40,242 bases of DNA from Thermodesulfobacteriaceae bacterium (GTDB lineage Bacteria > Desulfobacterota > Thermodesulfobacteria > Thermodesulfobacteriales > Thermodesulfobacteriaceae). Below, in pieces: positions 7,831-16,385 of this stretch. The notes beneath the pieces were generated by a model. That model was given only the letters and a program-made list of their open reading frames with translations. It had not been told where the DNA came from and ran no database searches. The translations under genes were made by a program, and so were the position numbers. How positions within the stretch are numbered: the stretch's first letter is position 1; every line of letters starts with the position of its first letter. Where the stretch lies: positions 257-40,498 of the forward strand of contig JANXAD010000014.1 in the NCBI GenBank assembly GCA_025062245.1, given 5' to 3'.

Positions 7831-8713
7831 TAGAAACTTCTTTGGTAGCCTCTAAATAAATTTTGGGCTGATAGGTTTGATAAAGTTCCTTAAGGAGTTT
7901 TTCCATTAAAATTTTCTCCTGTTCCTTACGGTAATCCTCTTCTACTAAATTTTTAACTTTGTCAAAGGAAAGAAGTTCTGCAGGAACCTTTTTTTCTATT
8001 TTTACTATGTGGTATCCATAGGGAGATCTAATAGGTTTACTTATTTCACCTACCTTTAGTTTAAAAATCTCTCTTTCAAATTCTGGGATAGTTTCTCCCT
8101 TTCTTATAATACCTAAATCTCCTCCTTTAACCTTTGAAGTAGTGTCATCAGAATACAATTTAGCCATTTCCTCAAAACTGGCACCCTTTAAAATTTTAGA
8201 ATAAATTTGATTAGCCTTCGTTAAGGCTTTCTGAAAGGTGGTATTATCTGCCTTTTCAGGAACATAAATTAAAATATGCCTTACCTTTACCCCCTCTGCT
8301 TTTTTATACCTTTCTTTATTTTTTTCATAGTAATTTTTTAAACCCTCTTCCTCTATTTTTAACTCTTCTACTTTACGTTTTAAATATTCCTCAGCTAAAT
8401 ACATCTTTTTAAGTTCTTCTAATTTTTTTTGAATTTGGGAGTCCTTAGATACCCCCTCCTTTTCAGCTTGCAAATAAAGTAAGGTAAGATTAATCCAGCG
8501 ATTAATCAAGCTATGATAAATTTCATTTTTTAATTCAGGTTTAGTTTTTAAAATCTGTTTTAGCTGAGGTTCTTCTTCTACTAAAAGATTAAGCTCTTCC
8601 TTATAAAGTTTGTGCCCTCCTACTTCGGCAACCAAATTCCTTTCTTCTGCTAAAATTTTTAAAGGAAAAACAAACATTACTAAAAGGATAATGACCAGTT
8701 TTAAGTTTTTCAC
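7817..8713 (-). CDS. PpiC/parvulin-type periplasmic peptidyl-prolyl isomerase
   Basis: The signal peptide covers about residues 1-22 (..PLKILA/EER). It is followed by a helical SurA/PrsA-like chaperone region (about 25-140), a complete parvulin domain (about 143-241: VRHILIYV, ASFEEMAKLYSDD, KGGDLGIIRKGE, PIRSPYGYHIVKIE) and a helical tail. It should help fold exported or outer-membrane proteins. Unlike the second SurA-like protein two genes downstream, its parvulin core is intact. It is the second gene of the operon, 21 nt after the LbetaH gene, and ends inside the start of the exonuclease gene. Confidence 0.9.
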   Translation of the reverse strand: MKNLKLVIILLVMFVFPLKILAEERNLVAEVGGHKLYKEELNLLVEEEPQLKQILKTKPELKNEIYHSLINRWINLTLLYLQAEKEGVSKDSQIQKKLEELKKMYLAEEYLKRKVEELKIEEEGLKNYYEKNKERYKKAEGVKVRHILIYVPEKADNTTFQKALTKANQIYSKILKGASFEEMAKLYSDDTTSKVKGGDLGIIRKGETIPEFEREIFKLKVGEISKPIRSPYGYHIVKIEKKVPAELLSFDKVKNLVEEDYRKEQEKILMEKLLKELYQTYQPKIYLEATKEVSNGTK

Positions 8714-8734
8714 GGATGTTTTCCTCCTTGATTT

Positions 8735-9529
8735 TTATTTTAAAAAAGTGGATTTTTTAATTTTACTTCGAGGTGGAAAATATCCTGGTCCTGCTGAACA
8801 ACAAGGATAGATATAGGAGTTTTTTCCTATTAGAGTTCCAGGTTGTAAGACACTGTTACAGCCCGTTTGAGTTTTATCTCCTAATATGGCACCCATTTTC
8901 TTTAAACCAGTAAAAATGTTCTGACCGTTAATTTTAAAAGTAATTTTTCTTTGAGTAAATTTCAAGTTAGCTAATTTTGTGCCTGCTCCTAAGTTTACTT
9001 CTCTACCCAAAATGCTATCTCCAACATAGGCAAAATGAGCAGCCTTAGCCTGAGTTAAAAAAATACTATTTTTAACTTCTGTAGTGTGTCCTATAACTGC
9101 TCCCTCTCCAGTATAAATACTACCTCTTAAGTAGGCAGAATGTCTAACCTCTGTTCCTTTAGAAAGATAACAAGGCCCTTTAAGAAGAGCAAAGGGTTCT
9201 ATTATAACCTGCTTTTCAAAATAAAGCTTTTTGTCCATAAGAATAGCTCCTGCATAAATAAGAGTTCCCTCTATTTTTTCTCCCTTATAAAAAAATTCCC
9301 CTTCAAATTCTTCAAGCTCTTTAAAAGGAACTATTTCTCCTTCAGGAGTAAGAAAAACACTTTCAGGAAGAGGATTTTTAAAGGGAATCTTTATTGAAAG
9401 TTCAGGTATAAGGTCATTTAAAAATTCTTTAAGCTTTTTTAAAGGTTCCCAAATAACTTTATCAGCAAAAAGTTCAGCTACCTTTTCATGATTTAATTTT
9501 TCAAAAAAAAGATCTAAAGAAAGTTCCAT
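8735..9529 (-). CDS. Left-handed beta-helix (hexapeptide) protein, GlmU C-terminal-like
   Basis: Residues about 95-250 of this 264-aa protein show hexapeptide-repeat periodicity (VIIEPFALLKGPCYL, GTEVRHSAYLRGSIYTG, GREVNLGAGTKLANLK), the fold used by acyltransferases such as GlmU. GHTTEVKNSIF and AKAAHFAYVGDS resemble the GlmU/GlmU-like acetyltransferase core. The N-terminal 90 residues are not a nucleotidyltransferase: no GXGTRM loop is present. It may therefore be a stand-alone acetyltransferase or a partner of a separate pyrophosphorylase. It heads the nine-gene operon. The ATG has no Shine-Dalgarno and sits 10 nt after a TATAAT box. Confidence 0.7.
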   Translation of the reverse strand: MELSLDLFFEKLNHEKVAELFADKVIWEPLKKLKEFLNDLIPELSIKIPFKNPLPESVFLTPEGEIVPFKELEEFEGEFFYKGEKIEGTLIYAGAILMDKKLYFEKQVIIEPFALLKGPCYLSKGTEVRHSAYLRGSIYTGEGAVIGHTTEVKNSIFLTQAKAAHFAYVGDSILGREVNLGAGTKLANLKFTQRKITFKINGQNIFTGLKKMGAILGDKTQTGCNSVLQPGTLIGKNSYIYPCCSAGPGYFPPRSKIKKSTFLK

Positions 9530-9539
9530 GGTAGTTTTT

Positions 9540-9587
9540 ATTATATAACAAAAAAAACTCTTGTCAAAATCAAAAATTAGATTAAAT
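9540..9587. promoter_or_regulatory. Overlapping divergent promoters (LbetaH operon and tRNA-Arg)
   Basis: Minus strand: TTGACA (9566-9561), a 15-nt spacer and TATAAT (9545-9540). Plus strand: TTGTCA (9560-9565), a 16-nt spacer and TAAATT (9582-9587). The two -35 elements occupy the same base pairs because TTGTCAA reads TTGACAA on the other strand, so one polymerase should exclude the other. The minus promoter leaves only about 4 nt of leader before the ATG at 9529. Confidence 0.5.
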
Positions 9588-9603
9588 TTTAGTTTTAAAA
9601 ATT

Positions 9604-9677
9604 GCCCCTGTAGCTCAACAGGATAGAGCAGCGGCCTTCTAAGCCGTAGGTTGGGGGTTCGAGTCCCTCCGGGGGCG
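9604..9677 (+). tRNA. tRNA-Arg (anticodon UCU)
   Basis: The 74-nt cloverleaf has acceptor GCCCCTG (9604-9610) pairing with CGGGGGC (9670-9676) and discriminator G9677. The anticodon stem GCGGC/GCCGT encloses loop CTTCTAA with anticodon TCT at 9638-9640. The T-loop TTCGAGT is at 9658-9664. CCA is not encoded. The next gene starts only 28 nt downstream. Confidence 0.97.
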
Positions 9678-9705
9678 CATTTTTTATTTAATACAATTCA
9701 AGGCT

Positions 9706-10179
9706 ATGTACCTTTATTTAGTACAACACGGAATACCTAAATCTGAAAAGGAAGATCCTACTCGTCCTTTAAGTGAAAAAGGTAAACAGGAAGTAGAAAA
9801 AGTAGGACAAGTTCTTTCTAAGCTAAACTTAAAAATTTATCAAATCTTTCACAGCGGAAAACTTAGGGCTATCCAAACCGCAGAAATTTTAGAGAAATAC
9901 TTAAAACCTGAAAGGGGAAGATCTGAAAGTGAGGCTTTAAATCCCTTAGATGATGTTTCCTTATGGTTTACAAGGATAGAAAAACTGGAAGTTCCTATCA
10001 TGTTAGTAGGTCATCTTCCTCATTTAGCTAAATTAGTTAGTATGCTTTTAACTGGTGTTCCAGATAAAGAAGTCATTAACTTTAGACAAGGTGCTGTTAT
10101 TTGTCTAGAAAGAAAAAACTTAAAATGGGGTATTAATTGGATTATAACTCCTGAAATAGCAGAAACTTTTATTTCTTAA
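9706..10179 (+). CDS. SixA-like phosphohistidine phosphatase (histidine phosphatase family)
   Basis: This 157-aa member of the histidine-phosphatase superfamily has the catalytic H8 in QHG, where most relatives have RHG, plus HSGKLRAIQTAE (49-60) and the second catalytic histidine H103 in VGHLPHL. SixA removes phosphate from phosphohistidine on HPt domains or the PTS-Ntr system, and short size with QHG or RHG and no lid domain is typical of it. The ATG lies 28 nt after tRNA-Arg with only a weak AAGG before it. The target phosphohistidine protein is not in the window. Confidence 0.82.
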   Translation: MYLYLVQHGIPKSEKEDPTRPLSEKGKQEVEKVGQVLSKLNLKIYQIFHSGKLRAIQTAEILEKYLKPERGRSESEALNPLDDVSLWFTRIEKLEVPIMLVGHLPHLAKLVSMLLTGVPDKEVINFRQGAVICLERKNLKWGINWIITPEIAETFIS

Positions 10180-10186
10180 TTTGTTC

Positions 10187-10214
10187 TTGAGAAATTAAAA
10201 TCCTGTTTTAAAAT
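10187..10214 (+). promoter_or_regulatory. Promoter of rpmE-prfA
   Basis: TTGAGA (10187-10192), a 16-nt spacer and TAAAAT (10209-10214) precede rpmE by 23 nt. A strong AAAGGAGG ribosome site follows at about 10222-10229. Confidence 0.5.
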
Positions 10215-10237
10215 TTGATTTAAAAGGAGGAAGATTT

Positions 10238-10462
10238 ATGAAAAAAAATATTCATCCTAAGTATTTTAGTGAGGCTACAGTAAGATGTGCTTGCGGGAAC
10301 GAGTTTAAGGTAGGTTCTACAAAGCCTGAAATAAAGGTAGAGGTATGTTCTAAATGTCATCCTTTCTTTACTGGAGAGAGTAGATTTGTAGATACAGAAG
10401 GAAAGATTGAAAAATTTAAGAAAAAATATGCTCAATTTTACGAAAAACAAATTTCAGAATAG
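10238..10462 (+). CDS. rpmE: 50S ribosomal protein L31 (zinc-binding form)
   Basis: The 74-aa protein has the C+ form of L31: C17 and C19 (VRCACGN) and C37/C40 ([11 protein letters not shown]) bind zinc. It begins MKKNIHP, as L31 proteins do. A strong Shine-Dalgarno sits 8 nt before the ATG. Zinc-type L31 can act as a zinc store; a zinc-free copy, if the genome has one, is not in this window. It is followed after 5 nt by prfA, a common arrangement. Confidence 0.97.
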   Translation: MKKNIHPKYFSEATVRCACGNEFKVGSTKPEIKVEVCSKCHPFFTGESRFVDTEGKIEKFKKKYAQFYEKQISE

Positions 10463-10467
10463 AACCT

Positions 10468-11571
10468 ATGAGCCTATCTAAGTTTTATTTAACTAAATTA
10501 GATGCTATAGAAAAAAGATTTCAAGAACTTAGTGAGAAATTGGGAGATCCTTTTGTAATTCTCGATAGAAGTCTTTATGCTAAAATAGCTAAGGAACACT
10601 CTGAATTAGAGGAAGTAGTTAAAGCCTATCAAGAATATAAAAAAGCTCTTTTACAATTAGAAGAAAATAAAAAATTTTTAGAGATAGAAAATGATCCAGA
10701 ATTAAAAGAGCTTATAAAGGATGAAATTAAATCTTTAGAAGATAGGATAGAAAAGCTTGAAAAAGAACTTCCCTTAATTTTGCTTCCTAAGGATCCTAAG
10801 GATGAAAAAAATGTTATTTTAGAAATTAGAGCTGGGGCTGGTGGTGAGGAGGCAGCCCTGTTTGCTGCAGAACTTTTAAGAATGTATCAAAGGTATGCTG
10901 AAAGAAAGGGTTGGAAATTTGATATTTTAGATCTTAATGATACAGGACTAGGGGGTCTTAAAGAGGTAGTAGCCAAAATAGAAGGAAAAGGCGCCTATAG
11001 TAGGCTTAAATACGAAAGTGGAGTTCATAGAGTTCAAAGAGTTCCTATTACTGAAAGTTCGGGAAGAATTCATACTTCCACAGTTACGGTGGCAGTTTTA
11101 GCTGAAGTTGACGAAGTAGAAGTAGAAATTCGTCCTGAGGATTTGAAAATTGAAACTATGAGAGCCAGTGGTCATGGAGGTCAACATGTAAACAAAACGG
11201 AAAGTGCTGTAAGAATTACCCATCTTCCCACAGGAGTGGTAGTAACCTGTCAAAACGAAAGAAGTCAACACCAAAATAAAGCTACAGCTTTAAAAATTTT
11301 GAGAGCTAAACTTTATGAACTTTATCAACGAGAACAAAGTCAGAAAATACAACAAGAAAGAAGATCTCAAGTAGGAACGGGAGAGAGAAGCGAAAAAATT
11401 CGCACCTATAATTTTCCTCAAAACAGGGTAACAGACCATAGAATTGGATTAACCCTTTATAATCTTCCGGAAATTTTAGATGGTAGCTTAGATGAGTTTA
11501 TAGACCTTTTAATTACCCATTATAGAATTGAAGCTTTAAAAAAAGAAGAAGAGGCTATTTTAGCAGCTTAA
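10468..11571 (+). CDS. prfA: Peptide chain release factor 1
   Basis: RF1 ends translation at UAA and UAG. The 367-aa length is normal. The stop-codon reader region RVQRVPITE has the P-x-T tripeptide of RF1 (residues 193-195), not the SPF of RF2. The catalytic GGQ is at 237-239 in [19 protein letters not shown]. The residue before GGQ is histidine where alanine is more usual. It directly follows rpmE. The methyltransferase prmC often found next to prfA is missing here, and an Mth938-domain gene takes its place. Confidence 0.97.
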   Translation: MSLSKFYLTKLDAIEKRFQELSEKLGDPFVILDRSLYAKIAKEHSELEEVVKAYQEYKKALLQLEENKKFLEIENDPELKELIKDEIKSLEDRIEKLEKELPLILLPKDPKDEKNVILEIRAGAGGEEAALFAAELLRMYQRYAERKGWKFDILDLNDTGLGGLKEVVAKIEGKGAYSRLKYESGVHRVQRVPITESSGRIHTSTVTVAVLAEVDEVEVEIRPEDLKIETMRASGHGGQHVNKTESAVRITHLPTGVVVTCQNERSQHQNKATALKILRAKLYELYQREQSQKIQQERRSQVGTGERSEKIRTYNFPQNRVTDHRIGLTLYNLPEILDGSLDEFIDLLITHYRIEALKKEEEAILAA

Positions 11572-11572
11572 A

Positions 11573-11929
11573 ATGATTACCCATTATACCTTTGGAAGTT
11601 TAACTTTTAATCATCAAACCTATACTAAGGATTTAATAATTATACTTTCTAAAGACGGAAAGGAGATTATTAATTCCTCTTGGTGGAGAAAGGAAGGACA
11701 TCTCTTACAAGTAGAGGACTTAAAGGAAGTGTGGGAAAGCCAGGTAGAATATTTAATAATAGGAACAGGCTCTTCTGGCTTAATGAAAGTTTCTCCTGAA
11801 GTAAAAGAGAAGGCTAAACAGAGTGGAATTTCCTTAGAAGAATATCCTACTTCTCAAGCTGTAAAGAGATTTAACGAACTCTATACTCAAAAAAAATCTG
11901 TAGCTGGAGCTTTTCACTTAACTTGTTAA
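11573..11929 (+). CDS. Mth938-domain (DUF498) protein
   Basis: This 118-aa protein matches the Mth938/NDUFAF3-type fold: an N-terminal beta region (FGSLTFNHQTYTKDLII), then SWWRKEGH and VEYLIIGTGSSGLMKVSPE, with a final KRFNELYTQKKSVAGAFHLTC. The mitochondrial relative helps assemble respiratory complex I; bacterial functions are unknown. It begins 1 nt after prfA and ends 7 nt from the convergent CsgG-like gene. Identity as a domain family is fairly safe; no function is claimed. Confidence 0.8.
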   Translation: MITHYTFGSLTFNHQTYTKDLIIILSKDGKEIINSSWWRKEGHLLQVEDLKEVWESQVEYLIIGTGSSGLMKVSPEVKEKAKQSGISLEEYPTSQAVKRFNELYTQKKSVAGAFHLTC

Positions 11930-11936
11930 TAATCTT

Positions 11937-13040
11937 TTAATTCCATTGCCAAGGATTTTCTCCAGAACCTCCAGATATCGGACTTTTAGGAGGTAAATTG
12001 TATATAGATGGAGGTTGAGAAGGAACTTGAACTGGAACTTGGGTCCTTGGAGTTTGAAGGTTTTGTAAAGGTTGTGAAGCTTGGACAGGAGGTAAAGGCT
12101 GTATAGTAGGAGGTTGATAATAGTAGGGTGAAAAGGAAGATTCTTTTTTCTTAAAGGGCCAGATAGAATCCCAAACTCTTTCTAAAAATCCCTTTTCTTC
12201 TTGGATAGGATAATAATAGACCGGATAATTAGGATAGGCTGAATAAATAGGGGTTGTAGAGGGAGAAGGAAGAGGAGTTGAAGTAGCATTGATAGAAGCT
12301 TTTTCTTCAGCCCATCCTATTATTGGTCGTTCCTTAGATAGGTCTATAACTAAGTTTTTAGTTAGAGATTCTTCTTCATCATAGGAAAAACGGGGTTTAG
12401 CACGGGTAACTTTGGGTTTTTGTTCCTGTAAAGGAACATTTCCTGGGGAGGTTCCTCTGGGATAGGAATAATACCTTTCAGGATAAAGATTTCTTTCAGG
12501 ATGGGCTCGAGAAAGACTAAGAGTTGGATGAAAGGACACCACTTCCTCTTTATAAAAATCTTCTTCCTTCCCTTCTATGTAACTTTTAGCTTTCTTAGCA
12601 AAACGGGAAATTTGAGGTATAACCTCTGAAAGCCCCTTAATTTCTTGATAAAATTGGGCAGGTTTTTTGGACTTACTTAAATCTATAATCTGAGCATCTA
12701 TGCTTACCGTATCACCTAAGGCAGTTAAACTTCCCCAAATTACATAATCTGCCTTGAAGGTATTTCCCAGCTCCTCAACCTTGACTTTATCTAAGGTTTT
12801 AACTTCTTTTAGCAAAGGTTTTACTTTTTCAATTTCTATTACTTCAATTTTTGAAGCACTAAAAAGTCTACTGGTTAACATTTCAGGAATGGCGGATTTT
12901 AAATAACCCAAATCTTGTTGGGCATATATTTCAAAAGGTAAAATTAAAACTTTGCGAAGACCTGTTTCAGAAAAACCTAAGCCGAAATATTTAAAAAGGA
13001 TAAAACATAATAGTAAAACATAAAAAATAAACTTTTTCAT
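11937..13040 (-). CDS. CsgG/TolB-N-like secreted protein with proline-rich tail
   Basis: A signal peptide or membrane segment (about 1-25) is followed by a domain that looks like the CsgG/FlgO/TolB-N alpha-beta fold (residues about 28-155: KVLILPFEIYAQQDLGYLK, then SRLFSASKIEVIE and ADYVIWGSLTALGDTVSIDA). Proteins with this fold act at the outer membrane. From about residue 160 the sequence becomes low-complexity and proline/tyrosine-rich (QPPTIQPLPPVQ, VPSQPPSIYNLPPKSP), with no recognisable second domain. The ATG has a good AGGAGAGG site. TTGACA at 13104-13099 just outside the IS relic can serve as its -35. No precise function can be assigned. Confidence 0.6.
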   Translation of the reverse strand: MKKFIFYVLLLCFILFKYFGLGFSETGLRKVLILPFEIYAQQDLGYLKSAIPEMLTSRLFSASKIEVIEIEKVKPLLKEVKTLDKVKVEELGNTFKADYVIWGSLTALGDTVSIDAQIIDLSKSKKPAQFYQEIKGLSEVIPQISRFAKKAKSYIEGKEEDFYKEEVVSFHPTLSLSRAHPERNLYPERYYSYPRGTSPGNVPLQEQKPKVTRAKPRFSYDEEESLTKNLVIDLSKERPIIGWAEEKASINATSTPLPSPSTTPIYSAYPNYPVYYYPIQEEKGFLERVWDSIWPFKKKESSFSPYYYQPPTIQPLPPVQASQPLQNLQTPRTQVPVQVPSQPPSIYNLPPKSPISGGSGENPWQWN

Positions 13041-13078
13041 AACCTCTCCTCTTTACAGTTTTTAATTCTTTTCTAAAG

Positions 13079-13104
13079 GTTACCTAATTTTTATGTTTTG
13101 TCAA
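13079..13104 (-). promoter_or_regulatory. Possible promoter of the CsgG-like gene at the IS border
   Basis: TTGACA at 13104-13099 is a full -35 consensus. A weak TAACCT lies 16 nt downstream. The -35 begins 8 nt beyond the CAT that ends the readable transposase frame of the adjacent IS relic, the same spacing as at the two other relics. Confidence 0.4.
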
Positions 13105-13107
13105 ATG

Positions 13108-13880
13108 TATGTATGAGTCCATATGATTTGGGACTGAGTAGGATTTTTGACATAATTTTCGCAATACCATCTTAACGGCGATTGATTACTCAATCCATAA
13201 GGCCCCTCTCCACATTATACCACAACAAATACTTCGTAAGCTCCCTGTTAAACTCCCATACATTATACCCCAACTCTTCCTTCATATAGGTCTCTCAAAT
13301 CCGCATCCAACCTCCTATTAAATCGCTCAACACTACTTTTCCCCTTCGGATTCCTCGGATAATTAAAATAGTGCTCTATCCCCTCTTCCTCTAAATACCT
13401 CTCAAATTCCCCTAAAAACTTAACCCCCACTATTCTCTTTGCACCCCTTTTATCTCAAAAGGCAAAACCCTTTCTAAACCTCTTCATAAAATCCTTCGCA
13501 CTCCTTTCCATAAATTACTATACCCATAGCCAATCCAAATCTCCTATGTGTATCTATCCCAGCTATTATATACCTCTTTATCTCGTTTTAAAAAATACAC
13601 TATGCTGTCTATTCTCACAAGCTCCCTAGGCGCTTTCCCCCTCTTGCCCTTATATCTTCTGTTATTCCTCCTTTTCTTCACCCTCTCCCCAAGCCTCCCT
13701 GTTCTTGCATAACAAAAGGCTTAAGCTTCTTTTTACCTATTCGTTGCTTCTATTCTCTACTGCTTTTGTGCCTTTCTACTTACCTCCACTTTCCCTTAAA
13801 AGTTTCTTTCACCTGTAAATAGTGCTTTTAGATACGAAGAAGCTTCTTTAATAGAGTTTAAGTCTTTCAAGCATTTTTAT
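13108..13880 (-). pseudogene. Broken DDE transposase of IS relic 1
   Basis: Minus-strand pieces in shifting frames read KAPRELVRIDSIVYFLKR (first catalytic Asp, about 13620-13570), GGKFLGEFERYLEEEG and NPKGKSSVERFNRRLD (catalytic Glu, about 13345-13300). The C-terminal fragment SPLRWYCENYVKNP runs to QIIWTHT at the IS end. An N-terminal helix-turn-helix-like piece (SIKEASSYLKAL) lies at about 13860-13820. Stops and frameshifts separate the pieces, and the segment around the second catalytic Asp is damaged. It parallels the better-preserved copy at the right edge of the window. Confidence 0.75.
13114..13137. repeat. IS right-end sequence, copy 1
   Basis: TGAGTCCATATGATTTGGGA followed by CTGA. 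It matches 39697-39720 at most positions and resembles 23729-23751. On the minus strand it encodes the last transposase residues (Q-I-I-W-T-H). Confidence 0.7.
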
Positions 13881-14044
13881 ATCCTGATTCCACACTTATC
13901 CTTTTCCCCTTTCCTCATTGAGAGGCTCTCCTGGGATTGATTTTTTGATTTTTAATTCTGTCACTTTCTTACCTTCAAATAAGAGGCGGAACTTATGCAT
14001 TTTTATAACGACTAAGTTATTTCATATATTCTCAAACCTATGAA

Positions 14045-15016
14045 GTGAAGGTTCAAAAACTTGAAACCATAAAAAGGGATAGTAAAATTTTTATTAAAAA
14101 GGTTATGCCTTTAAAAAGTTCCCAAGCAGTTAAACTTTCCATCTTAAGTCTTTCTATAGGAATTCTGATTTTCATTTTAAAATTAATAACCTACTTTCTT
14201 ACTCAATCTACAGCTATATATTCTGATGCTATGGAATCTATAATTAACATTATTTCAGCCTTTACAGCCTATACTGGAAGTAAAATAGCCCTAAAGCCTC
14301 CTGATAAGTGTCATCCTTACGGACATACCAAAATTGAATATCTTACCTCTATTGTAGAAGGGATTCTCATTCTGGGAGCTTCTTTTTCTATCTTTTATAA
14401 AACTTTCCAAAACTTTACTCAAAAAGGACTTACCCAGTACTTAGGTTTAAGTTTCTCTCTCCTGTTTATAACTTTAATTCTTAACCTATTACTTAGCCTA
14501 TTTATTTATCGTCAAGGAAAAAGAGAAAATTCGCCTCTTCTTACCTCTCATGCTATCCACCTTTTTACAGATGTATTAACTACCATCGGAGTATTGATAG
14601 GCTTTTGGATCTCCCTATCTTTAAATCTTTGGATCTTAGATAGAATTATTGCTCTGTTAATAGGTATAAGCATTTTATATTTGGGTTTTAAAATTCTTAA
14701 AACTTCTTGTAGTTCCTTATTAGATGAAAGTCTAAGTCAAAATCAAATAGATTCCATTTTAAAAATTATAAAAGAAACTCTAAAGAACCATCAACATAAA
14801 GAAAATATTTATGAAATTCATGACCTTAAGACCAGAAAGTCAGGAAGAAAGGGATTTGTAGAATTTCACTTAACTGTTTCAGGGCACCTTCCTGTTAAGG
14901 AGGCCCATTTAGTTTGTGACGAAATAGAAGAGAAAATTAAAGAAAGGTATCCTGAAATCTCAGTAACTATTCATATAGAACCAGAGGAAAAAGCTAAGGA
15001 GGAAAAATTATTTTAA
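14045..15016 (+). CDS. Cation diffusion facilitator (CDF) metal exporter
   Basis: This inner-membrane metal/proton antiporter (Zn, Fe, Co or Mn class) has about six membrane segments between residues 28 and 215 and a cytoplasmic domain at about 225-310. Metal-site residues are visible: DAMESIIN (D61) in TM2, D87, H90 and H94 in the PPDKCHPYGH loop, and H172xxxD176 in TM5. The long frame starts at a GTG (14045). The ATG at 14105 (MPLKSSQAVKL), preceded by AAAAAGG, fits the family's N-terminus better and would give 303 aa. It follows the IS relic and converges on resB with a 9-nt overlap. The metal cannot be deduced from sequence alone. Confidence 0.88.
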   Translation: MKVQKLETIKRDSKIFIKKVMPLKSSQAVKLSILSLSIGILIFILKLITYFLTQSTAIYSDAMESIINIISAFTAYTGSKIALKPPDKCHPYGHTKIEYLTSIVEGILILGASFSIFYKTFQNFTQKGLTQYLGLSFSLLFITLILNLLLSLFIYRQGKRENSPLLTSHAIHLFTDVLTTIGVLIGFWISLSLNLWILDRIIALLIGISILYLGFKILKTSCSSLLDESLSQNQIDSILKIIKETLKNHQHKENIYEIHDLKTRKSGRKGFVEFHLTVSGHLPVKEAHLVCDEIEEKIKERYPEISVTIHIEPEEKAKEEKLF

Positions 15017-16297
15017 GTTTTGCAGTTTTTTCTCTAAGGTTTCTAATTCTAACCTAAGAAACCCTCTTTCTCTTTTAGAATATCCTCCCAAGATCACTTT
15101 AGTTCCCTTTTTTTCCGTTTCTAAGTAAATCCAGAGGGTTTTAGGTTCAAAAAAATAAACTAAAAGAACTCCTAAGATCATCAAAATGAATCCAATATAA
15201 ACTAAAGGTCTTCCAGGATCTTTTTTTACCTGAAGTCCCGTAACATACCAAACTCGCTCTACCTCTTCTAAGGAAATCCTTAGATTTTTCTCTGAATTTA
15301 GGGAAACTTGTAAAGGTCTAAAACCTTTAATTAAAAATCCTGAAGACTGATCTCCGGTATTTTCGTCAAGTATGGAAATTTTAGCAAAAAGAAAACCGTG
15401 AGCCACTCCATAATCCTCAAGGGTTATTAAATATTTACTCTCTTCTAAAACTGCAGGAGCATGTAAGCTTAAAGTGTAATAATGGATTTTCCCTTGATTT
15501 TCTACTTTAATTTTAAATTCAGGTAACTCATTATAACTAGATTGATAAAAGGTCAAATCTTTATACTTTAAGGGTTCATTTACCTTTATTAAAGCATTAA
15601 AGGTATAATTTCCATCAATTACAGTTACATTAGAAATATATTCCTTAGGCATTCCGTTAGGATAAAACTCTAAAATAAATTGGTTAAGTTTTATAGAAAA
15701 ATCTATATATATAGGATCTCTTTTTCTAAAGGGGATAACATAATTAGAACTTTCTCCTTCTAAAATAGACATATTTCCTCTGTAGCCCCAAATAGCTCCT
15801 ACTAAAGCACCTAAAAGAATTACCCCCCAGGAAAGATGCACCAAATAAAAAGAAAAATGGGACCATCGATTTTGGTCCTTACAAAAAAGGCCCTTTTTAG
15901 AAGTGGGTATAAATTTCAATTTTTCTTGAAGATATTTAACTAAAAAGTCATACTCTACAGAGGATAAAAAGTTTCGCTTTAAAGGAAGACTTTCAAGATT
16001 CACTTCTAAAGGAGATTTTTGGTAAAGTTTCCAAGTAGTTTTAAGTCTATTTATAGAACAAATTAATAAATTTATAAAAAATAAAAATAAAAAGAAAATA
16101 TACCACCAAGAATGATAGGCATCATCAAAACTAAAAAAAAGTAAAATTTTACCTAACCTTTTTCCATATTTAAAAAGATAAAATTCTTCGGGCTGTCCCT
16201 GGGGAATAAAAGTTCCAAAAATAGAAAGAATAGTTAAGAGTAAAAATAAAAAAATAGCTACTTTTACTGAACCTAAAAAGTTTAAAAATTTTTTCAT
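15008..16297 (-). CDS. resB: ResB-like cytochrome c biogenesis protein
   Basis: ResB (Ccs1) works with CcsA/ResC in system II to bring heme to apocytochrome c outside the inner membrane. The 429-aa protein has the family layout: TM1 near 12-33 (VAIFLFLLLTILSIFGTFIPQG), TM2 near 63-82 and TM3 near 148-170 with a histidine in LVHLSW. A large periplasmic domain (about 175-355) is followed by a last TM at about 361-380 (YIGFILMILGVLLVYFFE). No ccsA partner is next to it, so the genes are split. It ends 9 nt inside the convergent CDF gene and has no clear Shine-Dalgarno. Confidence 0.88.
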   Translation of the reverse strand: MKKFLNFLGSVKVAIFLFLLLTILSIFGTFIPQGQPEEFYLFKYGKRLGKILLFFSFDDAYHSWWYIFFLFLFFINLLICSINRLKTTWKLYQKSPLEVNLESLPLKRNFLSSVEYDFLVKYLQEKLKFIPTSKKGLFCKDQNRWSHFSFYLVHLSWGVILLGALVGAIWGYRGNMSILEGESSNYVIPFRKRDPIYIDFSIKLNQFILEFYPNGMPKEYISNVTVIDGNYTFNALIKVNEPLKYKDLTFYQSSYNELPEFKIKVENQGKIHYYTLSLHAPAVLEESKYLITLEDYGVAHGFLFAKISILDENTGDQSSGFLIKGFRPLQVSLNSEKNLRISLEEVERVWYVTGLQVKKDPGRPLVYIGFILMILGVLLVYFFEPKTLWIYLETEKKGTKVILGGYSKRERGFLRLELETLEKKLQNLK

Positions 16298-16385
16298 TTT
16301 AAATTTAGGAGGAAATTAAAGTCTTTCTAAAGATAGCATTTTTTATTTTAACTTCAAGAGAGAAGAAATAGAAATTTAAAATAGA

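Larger units (their letters stand above)
13105..14035 (-). mobile_element. Insertion-sequence relic 1 (DDE integrase-core type)
   Basis: Between the CsgG-like gene and the cation exporter there is no intact gene. The minus strand carries a broken transposase of the integrase-core (IS481-like) type. Its right end, TGAGTCCATATGATTTGGGA from 13114, matches the end of the relic at 39697 and, less well, the one at 23727. The left end cannot be placed because no inverted copy of the right end is obvious near 14030. Numerous frameshifts show it is immobile. The family (IS481 versus related rve families) is uncertain. Confidence 0.75.

Noticed and set aside
10468-11571. His before GGQ in RF1 as a functional novelty
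   Set aside because: The catalytic GGQ is intact and the preceding residue varies among release factors; noted in the gene entry only.
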